A DNA stretch of 64,000 nt, taken from positions 1 to 64,000 of the forward strand of contig ML977050.1 in NCBI GenBank assembly GCA_010015675.1. Reading direction: 5' to 3'. Under the pieces are notes generated by a model, which saw nothing but the letters and a program-made list of their open reading frames with translations, was not told the DNA's origin and searched no databases. The DNA is from Byssothecium circinans. Taxonomy: Eukaryota; Ascomycota; Dothideomycetes; Pleosporales; Massarinaceae. Shown in pieces: positions 52,463 to 63,473 of the stretch (its first letter is position 1; the number at the start of each line of letters is the position of its first letter). Position numbers and translations under genes: made by a program.

Positions 52463-52828
52463 GGTGCTCGCGCAGAGTTGTAGCGATACCATGTCATTTC
52501 AGCGAGCATTGGGCGGAGTTTAGGACCTTGTGGTTGCATCAAACGATCGGAAGAGAAATGTGCAATGAAGCCACATCACAAGCAAGGAGACAAGAGGTCA
52601 TTGTGATTTATTCGTCACCGAACACATTGATTTGGCTATCTGACCAAGGCACCAACGCCTGCTCTACCCTAGATATACCCGGTTCCAGTGTAAACACCTA
52701 GTGTGAGATTCTTTTGATGGGGTGCGATGCATCCTCAATTGACAAGTTGTCTATAGTCTATCTGCCAGAGGCATTATGAGTATACTCTCCATGACTACGC
52801 GGCAACGAACGACAAGCTGTGGGTCCAC
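52463..52828. other. Convergent intergenic region TRS33 / MDH
   Basis: 366 bp holding two 3' ends; no gene. Confidence 0.5.
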
Positions 52829-54114
52829 TCACTTCTGAGGAGGGCTGGCGATAAACTCAACACCCTTCGATATGTTGGTCTTGAGGCCGGCGTAGGCAGC
52901 CTCGAGGAGCTTCTTCTCGGCATCGTTGGCCTTGCTCACAACGTCGATGGCCTTCTCAGCACCATTGGGCTATACGATGTCAGCGGAGGTGTAGCTCTTA
53001 AGAGGCAAAAACTTACGCCGAGCTCGATTGGGACAGAGAAGAACTCTACGCCAGTCGCCTTGGCAATGGCATCGCCACCAGGGATACCTGGGAGGTAGAC
53101 GTAGCTGGGCTCGACAATGCCCTTCTCACCCTGAATAGCCTTGATGACCTTCTGGGCGAATCTGTACTGAATAAGTTCCTGCACTCTCAACTTCGAGATC
53201 CAACATACCTGTAGCCAGCATAGGCCATGGACAAAGTAGCTGAACCGGCACCTTCCTTGGCCTGGACAACCTCGTCACCACCGAATTGAACACCTGCAGA
53301 GTCAGCTGGTTTCTCAATGGAGTGTCATGCTACCCACGGTGGACCAGAGAGTCGAGCTTGTCGGCAGGGATGTTGACCGAAGGTTGAGCCTGGCTGAAGA
53401 GAGGGACAATTGTCTCGCCAGAATGTCCACCAATGACCGGAATGGTCGTCTTTGAGGGGTTCTTCTCTCCGACAATGCTGGCCACGAATGTTTCAGCACG
53501 GACAACGTCGAGGGTGGTGACACCGAACAATCGCTTGGGGTCGAACACATTGGCACGCTTGAGCACCTCGGCGGCGATGGGGACAGTTGAGTTGACCGGG
53601 TTGGAGATGACGAGGATGAAGGCCTTGGGAGCAAACTTGGTGATGCCCTCGATGAGACCCTGAACGATGCCAGCGTTGATCTTGAAGAGGTCATCACGGG
53701 TCATGCCAGGCTTGCCTTCTCGAAATCAGCAACTGCTAGGCGTAACCTACGGGGTCTTGTACTGACGGGGAATGCCAGCGGGGATGACAACAATGTCAGC
53801 GCCTGTGAGCGCGTGCTTTAGACCGTCATCTTTGGGGAGGTAACCGCTCACGACCTGACCATATCAGTCTACGTGCATGCCATTGCGCGTGTGCGTGCTT
53901 ACGGCGGGCGAGGAGATGTGTGAAAGGTCGGCGGCGACACCGGGTGTGTTAACGACATCGTAGAGCGCGAGCTCAGTGACATTGGGGTCAGACTTGAGGA
54001 GAAGGGACAATGGCTGTATCGTCGTCAGCTATGGCTGTCGAGGGGTCAATCTGTCAATTGCGTGCTCACCTGTCCGATGCCTCCGGAGGCGCCAGCAACA
54101 ACGGCTTTCACCAT
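52829..54114 (-). CDS. Malate dehydrogenase, cytosolic type
   Basis: Seven exons: 54114-54070, 54013-53903, 53854-53767, 53715-53338, 53293-53209, 53161-53017 and 52969-52829; 330 aa; all introns 44-56 nt with GT-AG ends. It opens directly with the NAD-binding loop [15 protein letters not shown], so there is no mitochondrial presequence. [33 protein letters not shown] (the Arg-rich active-site loop), [14 protein letters not shown] and [13 protein letters not shown] (catalytic His) follow. Interconverts malate and oxaloacetate with NAD. It is the most intron-rich gene in the window, and every junction restores the family sequence. A peroxisomal role cannot be excluded, but the C-terminus (ASPPQK) lacks a classical SKL signal. 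Confidence 0.93.
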
Positions 54115-54838
54115 TTTGTTGAGTGTTGAGGTCTTGGAGAGAGAGTAGAAGACGCGGGGTATAGTCAATTAGAAGTCGCTATAGCGTTGAGAGATGGGAG
54201 ATGAAGCTTGACTGATGGGACTGAGAAAAGTAGTGGAAGAGAAGGGGAGAGAGAGGATTTTGTTCGTGGGTGATACACGGCTAAGTAAGAGTGGGAGGAG
54301 CTTGAGCAGGGCACGAGACTGCTCCGTTGGCTGTGACGAAGTGGGGTGGGGGAAGGCGCGATGGGCACGGGCCAATGATGGCGGGGAAAGGTAACGGACG
54401 TGGGTCGTGGCGACCTGGTCACCTTGAGGCTTGGGCCGGTCTGTTGAACTGTCGCACCCTTGTTCTTGGCATATATGATATACCTCAGTCCGGCAGAAGA
54501 AGAGCACCATCGCAGTTACTTTCTTGCTTGTTTGTACGTACGCCATGCCCCTAGTCGAGCATTCCGCATCCGCGGCCGAACCTTATTTATCAAGCCAACC
54601 ATGCCCAAACACCGTACCGTGCCTCGCTCGGGTTGTTCCAGGGAAAACGCCCAGTGTGCCCTAATGGCTGAAGTGAATAATTCCAAACAATATGGGCCGA
54701 CCTTCCCCACCAGCCTGTCACGGGGAAGGGCGCTCTGGCTGACCTCAACATATCAAACAGGACATTGGCTCTGTCTCGACTCTGACTCTTGTATCTGCTC
54801 GTCTCTAGTCAGCCATGGTGACATCATGTAAAGTGAAA
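54115..54838. other. Upstream region of MDH, downstream of HAP5
   Basis: 724 bp without a gene; pyrimidine-rich leader of MDH on the minus strand near 54160-54310. Confidence 0.45.
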
Positions 54839-56021
54839 TCACGGGCCGAAGTCCTCTCGGTCCCCCTCTGCGTCGGCGTCTCCCTCGCCGTCATGTGGTC
54901 GGTAGCCCTGATTCGGGTCTCCGGCACCGGTGGGATCAGGTCCGCGTTGGCCAACAGGGTACATTTGCTGGCTAAGTCAGCAAGCTGCTTGCACACGTGG
55001 ATGGGATTTCAACATACCGGCTGTCCGCCCATTGGGTTGTAGACTCCATAGCCCGGGTCGAACATCTGCTGCTGGCCGTACGCATTGGGGTCGCTCTGGA
55101 CGGGACCTGGATACATGCCCTGTTGCTGGCGGAAGTCTTCCTGGGGCATGTGCTGGCCCAAGCCATAGTCTGGCGGAGCCATTGGATGTTGTTGGTGCAC
55201 GCCCTGCTGCGCGAGTGCACCCGGCGGGACAGATGCGTTAGCAGATGACTGAACAGCAGCATTGCTCTGTCCACCTGTCCTCTTATGCGGATGGGCTTCT
55301 TCACGAGGCACTATGTCAATGAGGAAGTCGAACATGTCTGACTTGGAGAGCGCCGAAGCGATATCGGACCGCTGGAGGGTGCGGCGCTTGTTCTCCTCAG
55401 CATGTATCCATGCACGCATGGTCAGCTCTGTGATGAATATGTCGCAGCCCTTTGCGAAGAGAATAGGGGCTTCGGCCGAGATCATCTTGACCTCAGGGTC
55501 GGCCTTCATGACCTTCTTGATGCGCGCGAGCGGGAGCTGGTGCAGCTTGTAGTCGTGCTCGTCCGTCTCCAGCTTGGTGACCTGCTGCTGCCAGTATGTG
55601 TTGAGGATGTCGCGGTACTGATGGTTCAAGCCTTGGTTCACCTGTACTACCGTCAGCTTGCGCTCCTCGAGCTGTCATGGACGGCGTCGGCGACGTACGT
55701 TCTGCCACGCGCCGGTGAAGAGCTGTTGATCGGGGGCATGGCCCTGGGCGGCAATCTAGACCAAATCAGTGAGTGAGGGGCGGATGGGTTGATGGGGGGA
55801 GCGGGCGCTCATGACGTACGGCTGCGGAGGCACCTGTTGTCTTGTTAGCAGAGCTCTCTCAGCCGTCGCGCACGAGGTTGGGTGGAGGCAAACAAACCAT
55901 AGTGGCCGCCGTTTGCACTATCATACATGGGATTGCCGTTTTGACCATCGTAGCGACGGGGCGCAGCGGGCGCCTGGCGCATCTTAGGCTGGCCGTGGCC
56001 CTGGAGGTTCGTTGGGTCCAT
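54839..56021 (-). CDS. HAP5: CCAAT-binding complex subunit Hap5/HapE (NF-YC)
   Basis: Five exons: 56021-55898, 55833-55820, 55755-55699, 55641-55018 and 54967-54839; 315 aa. Exon 2 is only 14 nt (encoding ASA and part of two codons) and is needed to keep frame between exons 1 and 3. Exon 4 holds the histone-fold domain, about residues 95-175: [40 protein letters not shown] and [20 protein letters not shown], which is diagnostic. It is preceded by [14 protein letters not shown], the conserved fungal segment upstream of the fold. The C-terminus is Gln/Pro-rich, then acidic ([14 protein letters not shown]). It acts with Hap2 and Hap3 to bind CCAAT boxes; in filamentous fungi the complex also binds HapX for iron control. 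Confidence 0.92.
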
Positions 56022-57284
56022 TGCGGTTCGACGGCGGTGAGGTTACGCGGGCAGGCAGGGATTGCAGCCGTTTTGCGGTCAGTGTGGCTCCTGGCAACGG
56101 ATCGGTGCAGACGGCGACGCGCGCGGCCCAATGGGTATGGGTGATGGCGTCGGGGTGGGTTGTTTGTGATAGAAGCTGCGCTGCCGTGGTCTCGGTGTGG
56201 GTGAAGTGTGAGTGGATGGCACGCTTGCAAAGAGGGTAAGCGGGGGAGCCGTGTAGGACGGGCGCGCACAAATGGCTAGGAATCGCTGCCGCCTGCAGTC
56301 AGTACATGTGGAGGCCGGTGGAACGTCTTGCATTGTGCAGTCACTGCTAACGGGGGGAGTCTAGTATTTACCTGGCGATGGATGCGACGCGACCGAGCGC
56401 GTTGAGTGAAGTGGTGCTAATTGCCAGCGATTTGCCAATCGGATGGTTACTTGATGACGGGGCGAAGCGGTTCCGGACTGCCGATGACCTCACCACACGA
56501 ACCACACACGAATAGGAACAGCGATATATGACTGCTGGATCTTCTAGAGACGAGAGATTGATGGTCTCGCGGGCCAGTCTAGTGTGGGGGGGATGAGCAG
56601 AGTGGCAGACGGCAGACAGCACCACTTTCGTCACCTCGACTTTGCTCGCTTTATATGTATATCACCCACTGCACGTCGCACAAGCAACAGCGGCCCGGCC
56701 GTCGAGCAAAGTGACAGCGCTGCAGCCATGCCGCCCTGTCACATACAGCAATGCTTTACGCACTGCGGACTCGACGACTTCACTGAACACATTCACATCA
56801 AGGCCTCGACCATGATTGGAGGGAGCAGTGTCATGCGGGCGTTGATTGGACGGGCAGCACTCGCATTCAGCCAGGAAGTGCTGAGCTGTCAATCGGGACT
56901 GACCACGCCCACGCCAGCATGCGTCCGTCGTCAAGCTTCAGATCGACTTCTTGCGTCAGAGAGTCAAGTGCTCGGCTTTGACGTGTGTATGCGATGCTGG
57001 AATGGACAGCTGAAGCGTGGAAAATCCAGACAACCTCTGGCGGGATTGAAAGAGCCGGCAGCAGCAACTCAATGTTAAGTTGCCCATCAAATCTTTAGCA
57101 GAGCTGTATAAGCAGCGTAGTATAAAAAGCTGCCCTCAATGTCGACTTTCTCTTCTCCACGAGATATAACTATGTCTGTATACTACAGTTCAGATGGAAG
57201 GATCCGCCGAGGTTTAGCCGTGCTAGCGCAGACCTCGAGAATAAATCCTAAATTTTTTCCACAGCACCTTTGACAACCACAACC
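56022..57284. promoter_or_regulatory. Long divergent intergenic region HAP5 / FCF2
   Basis: 1.26 kb between start codons, unusually long here. A frame at 56584-57078 (+, 164 codons) has no coding-like features and I do not call it. ATTGG/CCAAT-type pentamers are scattered (for example near 56442 and 56841), compatible with self-regulation of the CCAAT factor but not proof of it. Confidence 0.4.
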
Positions 57285-58177
57285 ATGGCTTTGCTGCCGG
57301 CGCACCGGCGCTTCCTCGAGGATGACACGGATGAGGAGCTCACCGACGATCAGGTCCGGGAGATGTTGGACGATGCCTCTCGTCGCATGTGCGAGAAACA
57401 GACAGGCGGAGCTCCCGATGCACCGTTTAAGCTTCCAAAATTGAACCCAGGCCACATTGCCGACAACCTGCTCAAGACCCAGGGCGCCATCACACGCCTG
57501 GATTCATCGAAGCTAGTCAATCAGAAAGAGCAGGCTTTGGCCAACGGCATCAAAAAGATTGAGGACCCCATCGCCGTCAAGAAGCAGCACAAAGAGGTAC
57601 GCGCCTTCCCGCGCACAGTTTTCTTGCCGTTGATGATAATTATCCCAAACTTCACTGAGCAGACTCGGGCGCCGTCTTGGTTCGCCTTCCTGCACCACTG
57701 AGGGTTCTTTATCATAGTTACACTGAGGCACTTCTCTTCAACTTCTGTCATTGCAATGTGCTTTAGGCATACCTGCTAACCATGGCACAGGAAAAGAAGG
57801 CCACTGCTGGGCCTGACTGGTTCAACTTGCCCCGCACCGACCTCACACCCGAACTGCGCCGCGACCTACAGCTTCTAAAGATGCGCAATGTGCTCGACCC
57901 CAAGCGCCACTACAAGAAGTCTGACTCTAAATCGGATGTTCCTGAATATAGTCAGGTCGGCACCATGATTGAGGGTCCGACAGAGTACTTCAACAGCCGC
58001 ATCAACAACAAGGACAGGAAGAGGACGTTCGTCGAGGAAGTGCTTGCACAAGAGGAAAGCTCTGGAAAGTTCAAGAGCAAGTACAACGACATCTTGAAGC
58101 GCAAATCCAGCGGCAAAAAGGCTTTCTACAAGGCATTGCAGGAGAAGCGCCGCAAGGGTAAGATTGTCAAGCCGTGA
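57285..58177 (+). CDS. FCF2: rRNA-processing protein Fcf2
   Basis: Two exons: 57285-57596 and 57791-58177; the 194-nt intron is the longest among the genes here; 232 aa. The second exon is the Fcf2 domain: AGPDWFNLPRTDLTPELRRD, LLKMRNVLDPKRHYKK, QVGTMIEGPTEYFNSRI, RTFVEEVLAQEESSGKFK and a Lys-rich end. The first exon is acidic then helical. Fcf2 belongs to the nucleolar small-subunit processome and is needed for early pre-rRNA cleavages (A0, A1, A2). Both the acceptor CACAG and the first GAA codon of exon 2 give frame continuity (HKE-EKKATAGPDW). It converges on PNP with a 146-bp gap. Confidence 0.9.
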
Positions 58178-58323
58178 GAGCTGAGAGAAGCACCTACACC
58201 ACACATCCCGCATCTCATCAGTAGCATCAGACACGGCGCAGGTCAAGCTATTATGATCGATGATTCTTTATGGGAGGTCAGGCTAGAGACGTAAGGCTTT
58301 CCAATCAACCTCTTCGCTTATCT

Positions 58324-59587
58324 CTAACCTTCGTACAGATCCGACAGTATCTGCTTCACCAATGCCTGCATGTCTTTGGCAGCCTCTCGCCCAGCCTCTA
58401 GAACCTCTAAATGATTCGCCTTGCCTTTGCTTAGATGTTGCTCGAGCTCAGCTATGCTCATTCCTTGGATCGTCTCATCATCGCCCTTTACTCCGGGTTC
58501 GAGCACAGCGTTGTTGGTCACGAGGCTGAATGCTAGCACTCTCACTCCAGCATGTCGCGCAACCATGATCTCTGGTACTGTCGACATACCAACAAGGTCT
58601 GCACCAAGCATTCGTAGCATCCTGCACTCGGCCCTGGTCTCGTACCTTTACGCAATTAGTCTAATCGATCAAGACGAGCCTTTTTCCCGATGACTTACGT
58701 CGGTCCGCCTACAAATGCGTAAACGCCTTCGTGTAGTCGTCTCTTTTGCTGGTCGAGGCCCAGTTTCTTCCAGGCTCGATGTGTTCGCCGCCTCAAGTCG
58801 AGATCGTATGCGTCGGACAGTGGTGGGAAACGGACGCCAAGTTCCTCAATATTGGGCCCGCGCAGCGGGTGGACACCGACGAGGCCCGCTAAGTTGAGGT
58901 GCTACAATTATCAGCCTGTGGTCGGTCTGTCGGGAGAAAGGGCGGATATACGTCGTTCAGGCACACAATGTCTCCCACAGCGTAGTCTTGATTCAGGCCT
59001 CCGGCAGCATTCGTAACTATGTTCAACGTTAGACCACGTGCTTGACAGCTACCCATGGATGGGAACCGACGCACCAATCATTGTTTCTATGCCCAAAAGC
59101 TTGCATACCCGCGTTGCAAAGGTGACTAGGTCCATGGTGTGACCCTCATAGAAGCTGTCAATATTAGCCTTAAGACCCCACCCTACAGCCTCAGGGCTTT
59201 GTGATCAATGACTGACTGTGCACGGCCTACAAGAAGGGTTACAGGCGTCTTCTGCGGACCTATCTGGCCAAACACAAAGTTTCCTGCATGACCTTGGACT
59301 ATAATCCCATGTGTCAGTGCACTGATACTGCAGTTCTACTTCCAACGTTACCTATGGTAGTTTTGTGTTGACTCACCCGTGCTCCGTGGAAAATTTGGGA
59401 TGGTCGAATAGGCCAACTCCACTTTCGGCTCGGCTTCGATTGTGTTTACGAGACCTCCAAGTCCTGAACCGCAAACAATGGCAACTTTCGGTTTCTGAAG
59501 TTCTTCTGGTAGTTTTGAGCGCACAAATGCGGCCGTCTCGAGAGCCCGTGCGTATGCGTTCGGCGCGGCAAGGTCCAAGGTATCCAT
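58324..59587 (-). CDS. PNP1: Purine nucleoside phosphorylase
   Basis: Six exons: 59587-59377, 59298-59217, 59154-59075, 59016-58952, 58901-58699 and 58645-58324; 320 aa. Cleaves inosine or guanosine with phosphate in purine salvage. [16 protein letters not shown] binds phosphate; [28 protein letters not shown] (assembled across intron 2), [16 protein letters not shown] (across intron 3), [19 protein letters not shown] (across intron 4) and [20 protein letters not shown] (across intron 5) are the conserved blocks, followed by [16 protein letters not shown] with the base-contacting Glu and SLVTNNAV with the Asn. Every junction falls inside a conserved block and restores it, so the model is strong. 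It shares a 246-bp divergent promoter with RSM10. Confidence 0.93.
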
Positions 59588-59833
59588 ATTGGGAGGATGA
59601 TGTTATATGTAGCAATACAACGGGAAGCGAACTTTTACCTAGGATATATAGTCTTCAAGAAGTATTTGTGAGAGTGTGCGAGTTGGGCAGGTTGTTAGAA
59701 CTCGGTCTTGGCGACGCCTGCGGGCGGTGGTCTCCGAATGTGGCTTTCTGCCGGGCGGTAAGCGTGTGTGCCCTAGCGTCGTTGGTTTACCTTGAACTTT
59801 CGATGGTCCTCGCGACAGTCGCATCATCCAGCA
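59588..59833. promoter_or_regulatory. Divergent promoter region PNP / uS10m
   Basis: 246 bp between start codons; no TATA box seen. Confidence 0.5.
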
Positions 59834-61033
59834 ATGGCAGCGCCACGGTCTTTACGGCCTTTATTGGCCCCTTCAAGAAGGATACAGGTACGGAGAAGGG
59901 AATTGGAAGAATTGTTGCGCATGGTCTAATGTGAAGACAGATAATATCACCCAGAACCGGCCTCGCCGGCCCCCAGACCTTTTCGCGGACGAGGAGCTCG
60001 AAAGCCGACGAAGACGATGAGCGCGAGCCCAGAGACACTAGGGATTGGGGTGGCAGAGATGTCTTTGCAGAGATAGAGAGTGGGGATGTGTCGCTGGACG
60101 AGCGGTTGGTGGAGATGGGGCTCGATCCGAAGGAATACAGAACGTATGCACAATACAAGTCTTCGTCTCAGGGTCGCAGCTAACGCGAGGAACAGGCTCA
60201 TGAACAGCAACTACCTCGCGCAAAAGAAACTGGAGGCGTCAGATCCGAAGACGAAGGAGGAGGCGGATAGAAAATGGCAGAGGATGCTGAAGAAGCCCGA
60301 TTCTATGACGCTGCTGCACATGTACAAGCGCGCGGGCATCGAGCCCATCAAGCTGGCAAAGTACGTGCCTTGCTCTGTTTTTATAGCCACTTCGGTACTA
60401 ATTGATTATAGGGAACGAGGCATCAAACTCCCCGATGAGAAGGAACCTCTCGATCCCGAAACCCAAAAGGCTCTCGATGAGCTTCGTGACCCTATCAACG
60501 TGCAGGCCGTCCATCTCCGTCCTCTCCGTCGTGTCCCTGAATACGGTGTCCCTGTCTGCGACCTGCAACTCCGCACCTACTCGATCCGCAATCTTCTCCT
60601 CTTCGCCGACTTCGCCGTGCGCGCAGCCTACTACATGGGACTCTGCGCCCGCGGCCCCATACCTCTACCACGCATAACTGAGCGCTGGACCGTGCCACGC
60701 GCCAATTTCATTTTCAAGAAATCGCAGGAAAACTTCGAGCGTATCACGATGCGACGACTCATTCAGATCCAGGACGGACACACGGATGTAGTGAAGGCGT
60801 GGTTGGCTTTCTTGCAGAAGCATCAGTACCATGGTGTGGGTATGAAGGCGAATATCTGGGAGTATGAAGATTTGGCTACGGCGACGAGGGCTGGTTATGA
60901 GTTGAAGGACGGCGATCACAGCAGGAGGAGGGAAGGGCCGATGTTGGAGAAGGTGGAGGAGATACTGAAAAGTAAGGGCTTTGCCGAGGCTATGAAGGGG
61001 TATAATCTAAAAGAGGCGGACTTGAGACCATAG
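59834..61033 (+). CDS. RSM10: Mitochondrial small-subunit ribosomal protein uS10m (Rsm10)
   Basis: Four exons: 59834-59887, 59941-60143, 60196-60360 and 60412-61033; 347 aa. MAAPRSLRPLLAPSRRIQ is a textbook mitochondrial presequence and is followed by a Ser/Arg-rich stretch. The S10 domain is in exon 4: VHLRPLRRVPEYGVPVCDLQ, YYMGLCARGPIPLPRITERW and SQENFERITMRRLIQI. An upstream helical region (exons 2-3) is normal for fungal Rsm10. The third intron (51 nt) is a multiple of three and has no stop in frame, so its retention would insert 17 residues; removal restores AK-ERGIKLPDEKEPL. Part of the mitochondrial 37S subunit head. Confidence 0.9.
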
Positions 61034-61999
61034 ATGGTTGCGTTGTAAGATACGAAGTGGCATTGTAGGCATATGCATTGGTGGAGGACCGTGGCTCTCA
61101 GGTGTGCAAAGATAAAGTTTGTAAACATCACTGTAGATAGAGCATGTTGATTTCTGCAGGGCATCGCGCGGGATAGAGCCTTGCCTACATCCGGTTTGAC
61201 AAGTATGCTCGACCGGACTAAGCCTAATGTATGCCTCTTCTCCATGTGTTCTCAAGAGGTCATGATGGTTTGTGAAAAGTTCTCTGACAATTACTATCTT
61301 AATTAGCGTTTAGTTGCACGCAACAAAGTGTTCAGAAAGAAGCTTATAAAACACTCTAATCGATGCAATCTAACCCTTCCTTCCCAGCTTCTCATGAAGG
61401 CTTCCACAAAAAAAGTGAGACTAACATTGGGCGATGGAGAATTTAAGGGTCTTGTCTTGCGGCGTGACCTTTAAAGTCTTCAAGGAATACAATGATGGAT
61501 AACATTTGAACGTTCTAATCTCGGAATTGACGATAATGTACACTTGGAAGAACGCTCCTATGTAGCGCCACGGACAATCTCAGGTCCTATAGTGAGTAAA
61601 TATCCATCATGTTTGTGTACGTACGTTGTGCGGTGGGGCTATAACCGTTCTCATGTGACGCAGTTGATTCTAATGTTGATCGAAGTAGAACCCTATTGGG
61701 ATGTAGCATCTGCGAAGGGCTTCTGTCTTAGAACTTTGCTGGGACGATGTCATTCCTAATAATGATAATTCGTGCTTTTAATGATATTCTACATTTCCAG
61801 CGTCTAAGCTGCGTTTCGTTTTCCTCCCCTCGTTGACCAAAGACCGCGTAACTACATCCATATGCATACATATTCCTGACCTGCTTCGTCGAAGCTTCTA
61901 CAATCCCTCCACTACCATCTTTTGAAAGCTGTGCGATAGGCAAGGCGCTGCGTTGCGAACTCACAGAAATATGGGGAGATGACACCTTTCGCAGGTGTT
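61034..61999. other. Convergent intergenic region, no gene seen
   Basis: 966 bp; partly AT-rich (61,270-61,520). Short frames only. Confidence 0.45.
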
Positions 62000-63473
62000 T
62001 CATCCGCCACGATTGCTCCAAAAGCTTGTTCTCGTTCCCATCTTCTTTCCAGGTGGTGGTCGGGGTTTCTCCAGCCTCTTACACGTCACATCCGCCTTGA
62101 CCAGTATGAAGTTCTGGTCAAAGACGTGCCCATTCGCATTCCCGCATCTCTCGAGCGCCGGAGCCAAACTCATCTGTACCTTGCGACCTCTCCTCTCCTC
62201 CTCCTCGTCAATGTCTTCCATTTCCGAATCGTAGAATCCATAGCCCCAGAACTGGTTCTGCCGGCCACCGGTGAAGGTGACAAAGCGATAGTCGGCACGC
62301 TGCTTCTTCATTCTGAGATCGAGAGCCACGGCCGCCGAGATGATGGTGTAGAGTTGCTCCTTCCCGTCCCGAAGCGAGCGCGTGCTCCAAGGTCTCAATC
62401 TCTTCCTCAACCGGCCGGAAAACTTCCTCATCCACCTCAGGATCGGTTTCGCATCGAAGGTGGGACTCCATTTGCCATCGATCTGTGGCACCAACAGATT
62501 CACTGTCAGGGCGCGCCATTGATGGTATTCCTGGGCTTGGTCTTCGTTCTTGACAGCTGAGAGATGATGATGAGTACTCTGTGGCAGCGAGCTACGCGGG
62601 AAGAATATACCTTTCCGCAGTGTATCATTGATGGGTCTGAGCTTCCGGTCACCGAGCTTGCCAGCCCAGATGTAGCCACAACCCTTGTGCAAATTACTGA
62701 AGATGCGCTGTTGCAGTTTTGACCAGATGTAGGCCTGCATGAGGAGCGGCCTGTCCTCGTGGTGCTTGAGGTAGGTGGTGTGGTTGTCGGCCAGCGAGCT
62801 GAAGAGCTCCTTGGCTGTGTGCATATGCGGACGTCGTGCTCGAGCCGTGAGAGGCCCGCTGAAGTAGTCTTCGGTCCATACGCGGATCTCGTAGCGCAGG
62901 TTCTGGAGGTCTTCGATCAGCGACCTCTCTTCCGACTTGTATATGACGGATGCCCGCGTGGGTATGCCGTGGGCTCCCATCGACTGTCTCTGCAGCTCTT
63001 TGCGCAGCGCATCCCGCTCTCTGGTCACTTGGTAGAAGCGCTGCACGAGATCGTCCTGGCTGCTTCCCGGTCGTACGTCTGGCCGCGATGGCGATTTCGG
63101 GGGTATCAGGGGCGAGACATTGACGGAGAGGTGGTTCGGACTAGGCGATTCCGAGCCCGACGTCGACTCCCCCGCCACGGCGGTCCTCAGGATCTTGATC
63201 TGCGGTGGCACATATTGCGTCTTGCGCCTGTTCTTGGGCAGCAGCACCTCTTCGTCCGACCACTCGGCGTCGGCTTCGGCATACGGATTGTCCATTTCGC
63301 GGGGCGGCGAGGAGGACGAGTCCAGGAATTCGGCCGAGGGGCACGACTGCTTCAGGGCGCTGAGGGTTGAATGGCGCACAGCTTCGCTCAGTCAGCCTCG
63401 CTCATGCATTCACTTCACTTCACTCATCGGGACTGAGACGGACGGGAAGCGCACCGGGATCAAGTTCGGCCAT
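62000..63473 (-). CDS. Conserved-looking protein of unknown function, 448 aa
   Basis: Three exons proposed: 63473-63455, 63381-62611 and 62556-62000. Exon 1 (MAELDP) joins through a 73-nt intron to AVRHSTLSALKQSCPSAEFL; the frame at 63379 otherwise has only a GTG start, which supports the splice. The 54-nt intron 2 is in frame without stops but has good GT and CTCAG signals. The N-terminus is acidic and Ser/Pro-rich. A short coiled coil (QRFYQVTRERDALRKELQRQ) precedes a long alpha-helical region with Trp/Tyr-rich segments (IEDLQNLRYEIRVWTEDYFS, LLMQAYIWSKLQQRIF). No transmembrane segment or known domain. I cannot name the family. Confidence 0.65.

Noticed and set aside
56584..57078. 164-codon frame between HAP5 and FCF2
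   Set aside because: No family resemblance, no coding-like composition, and it lies in a promoter region; kept as non-coding.
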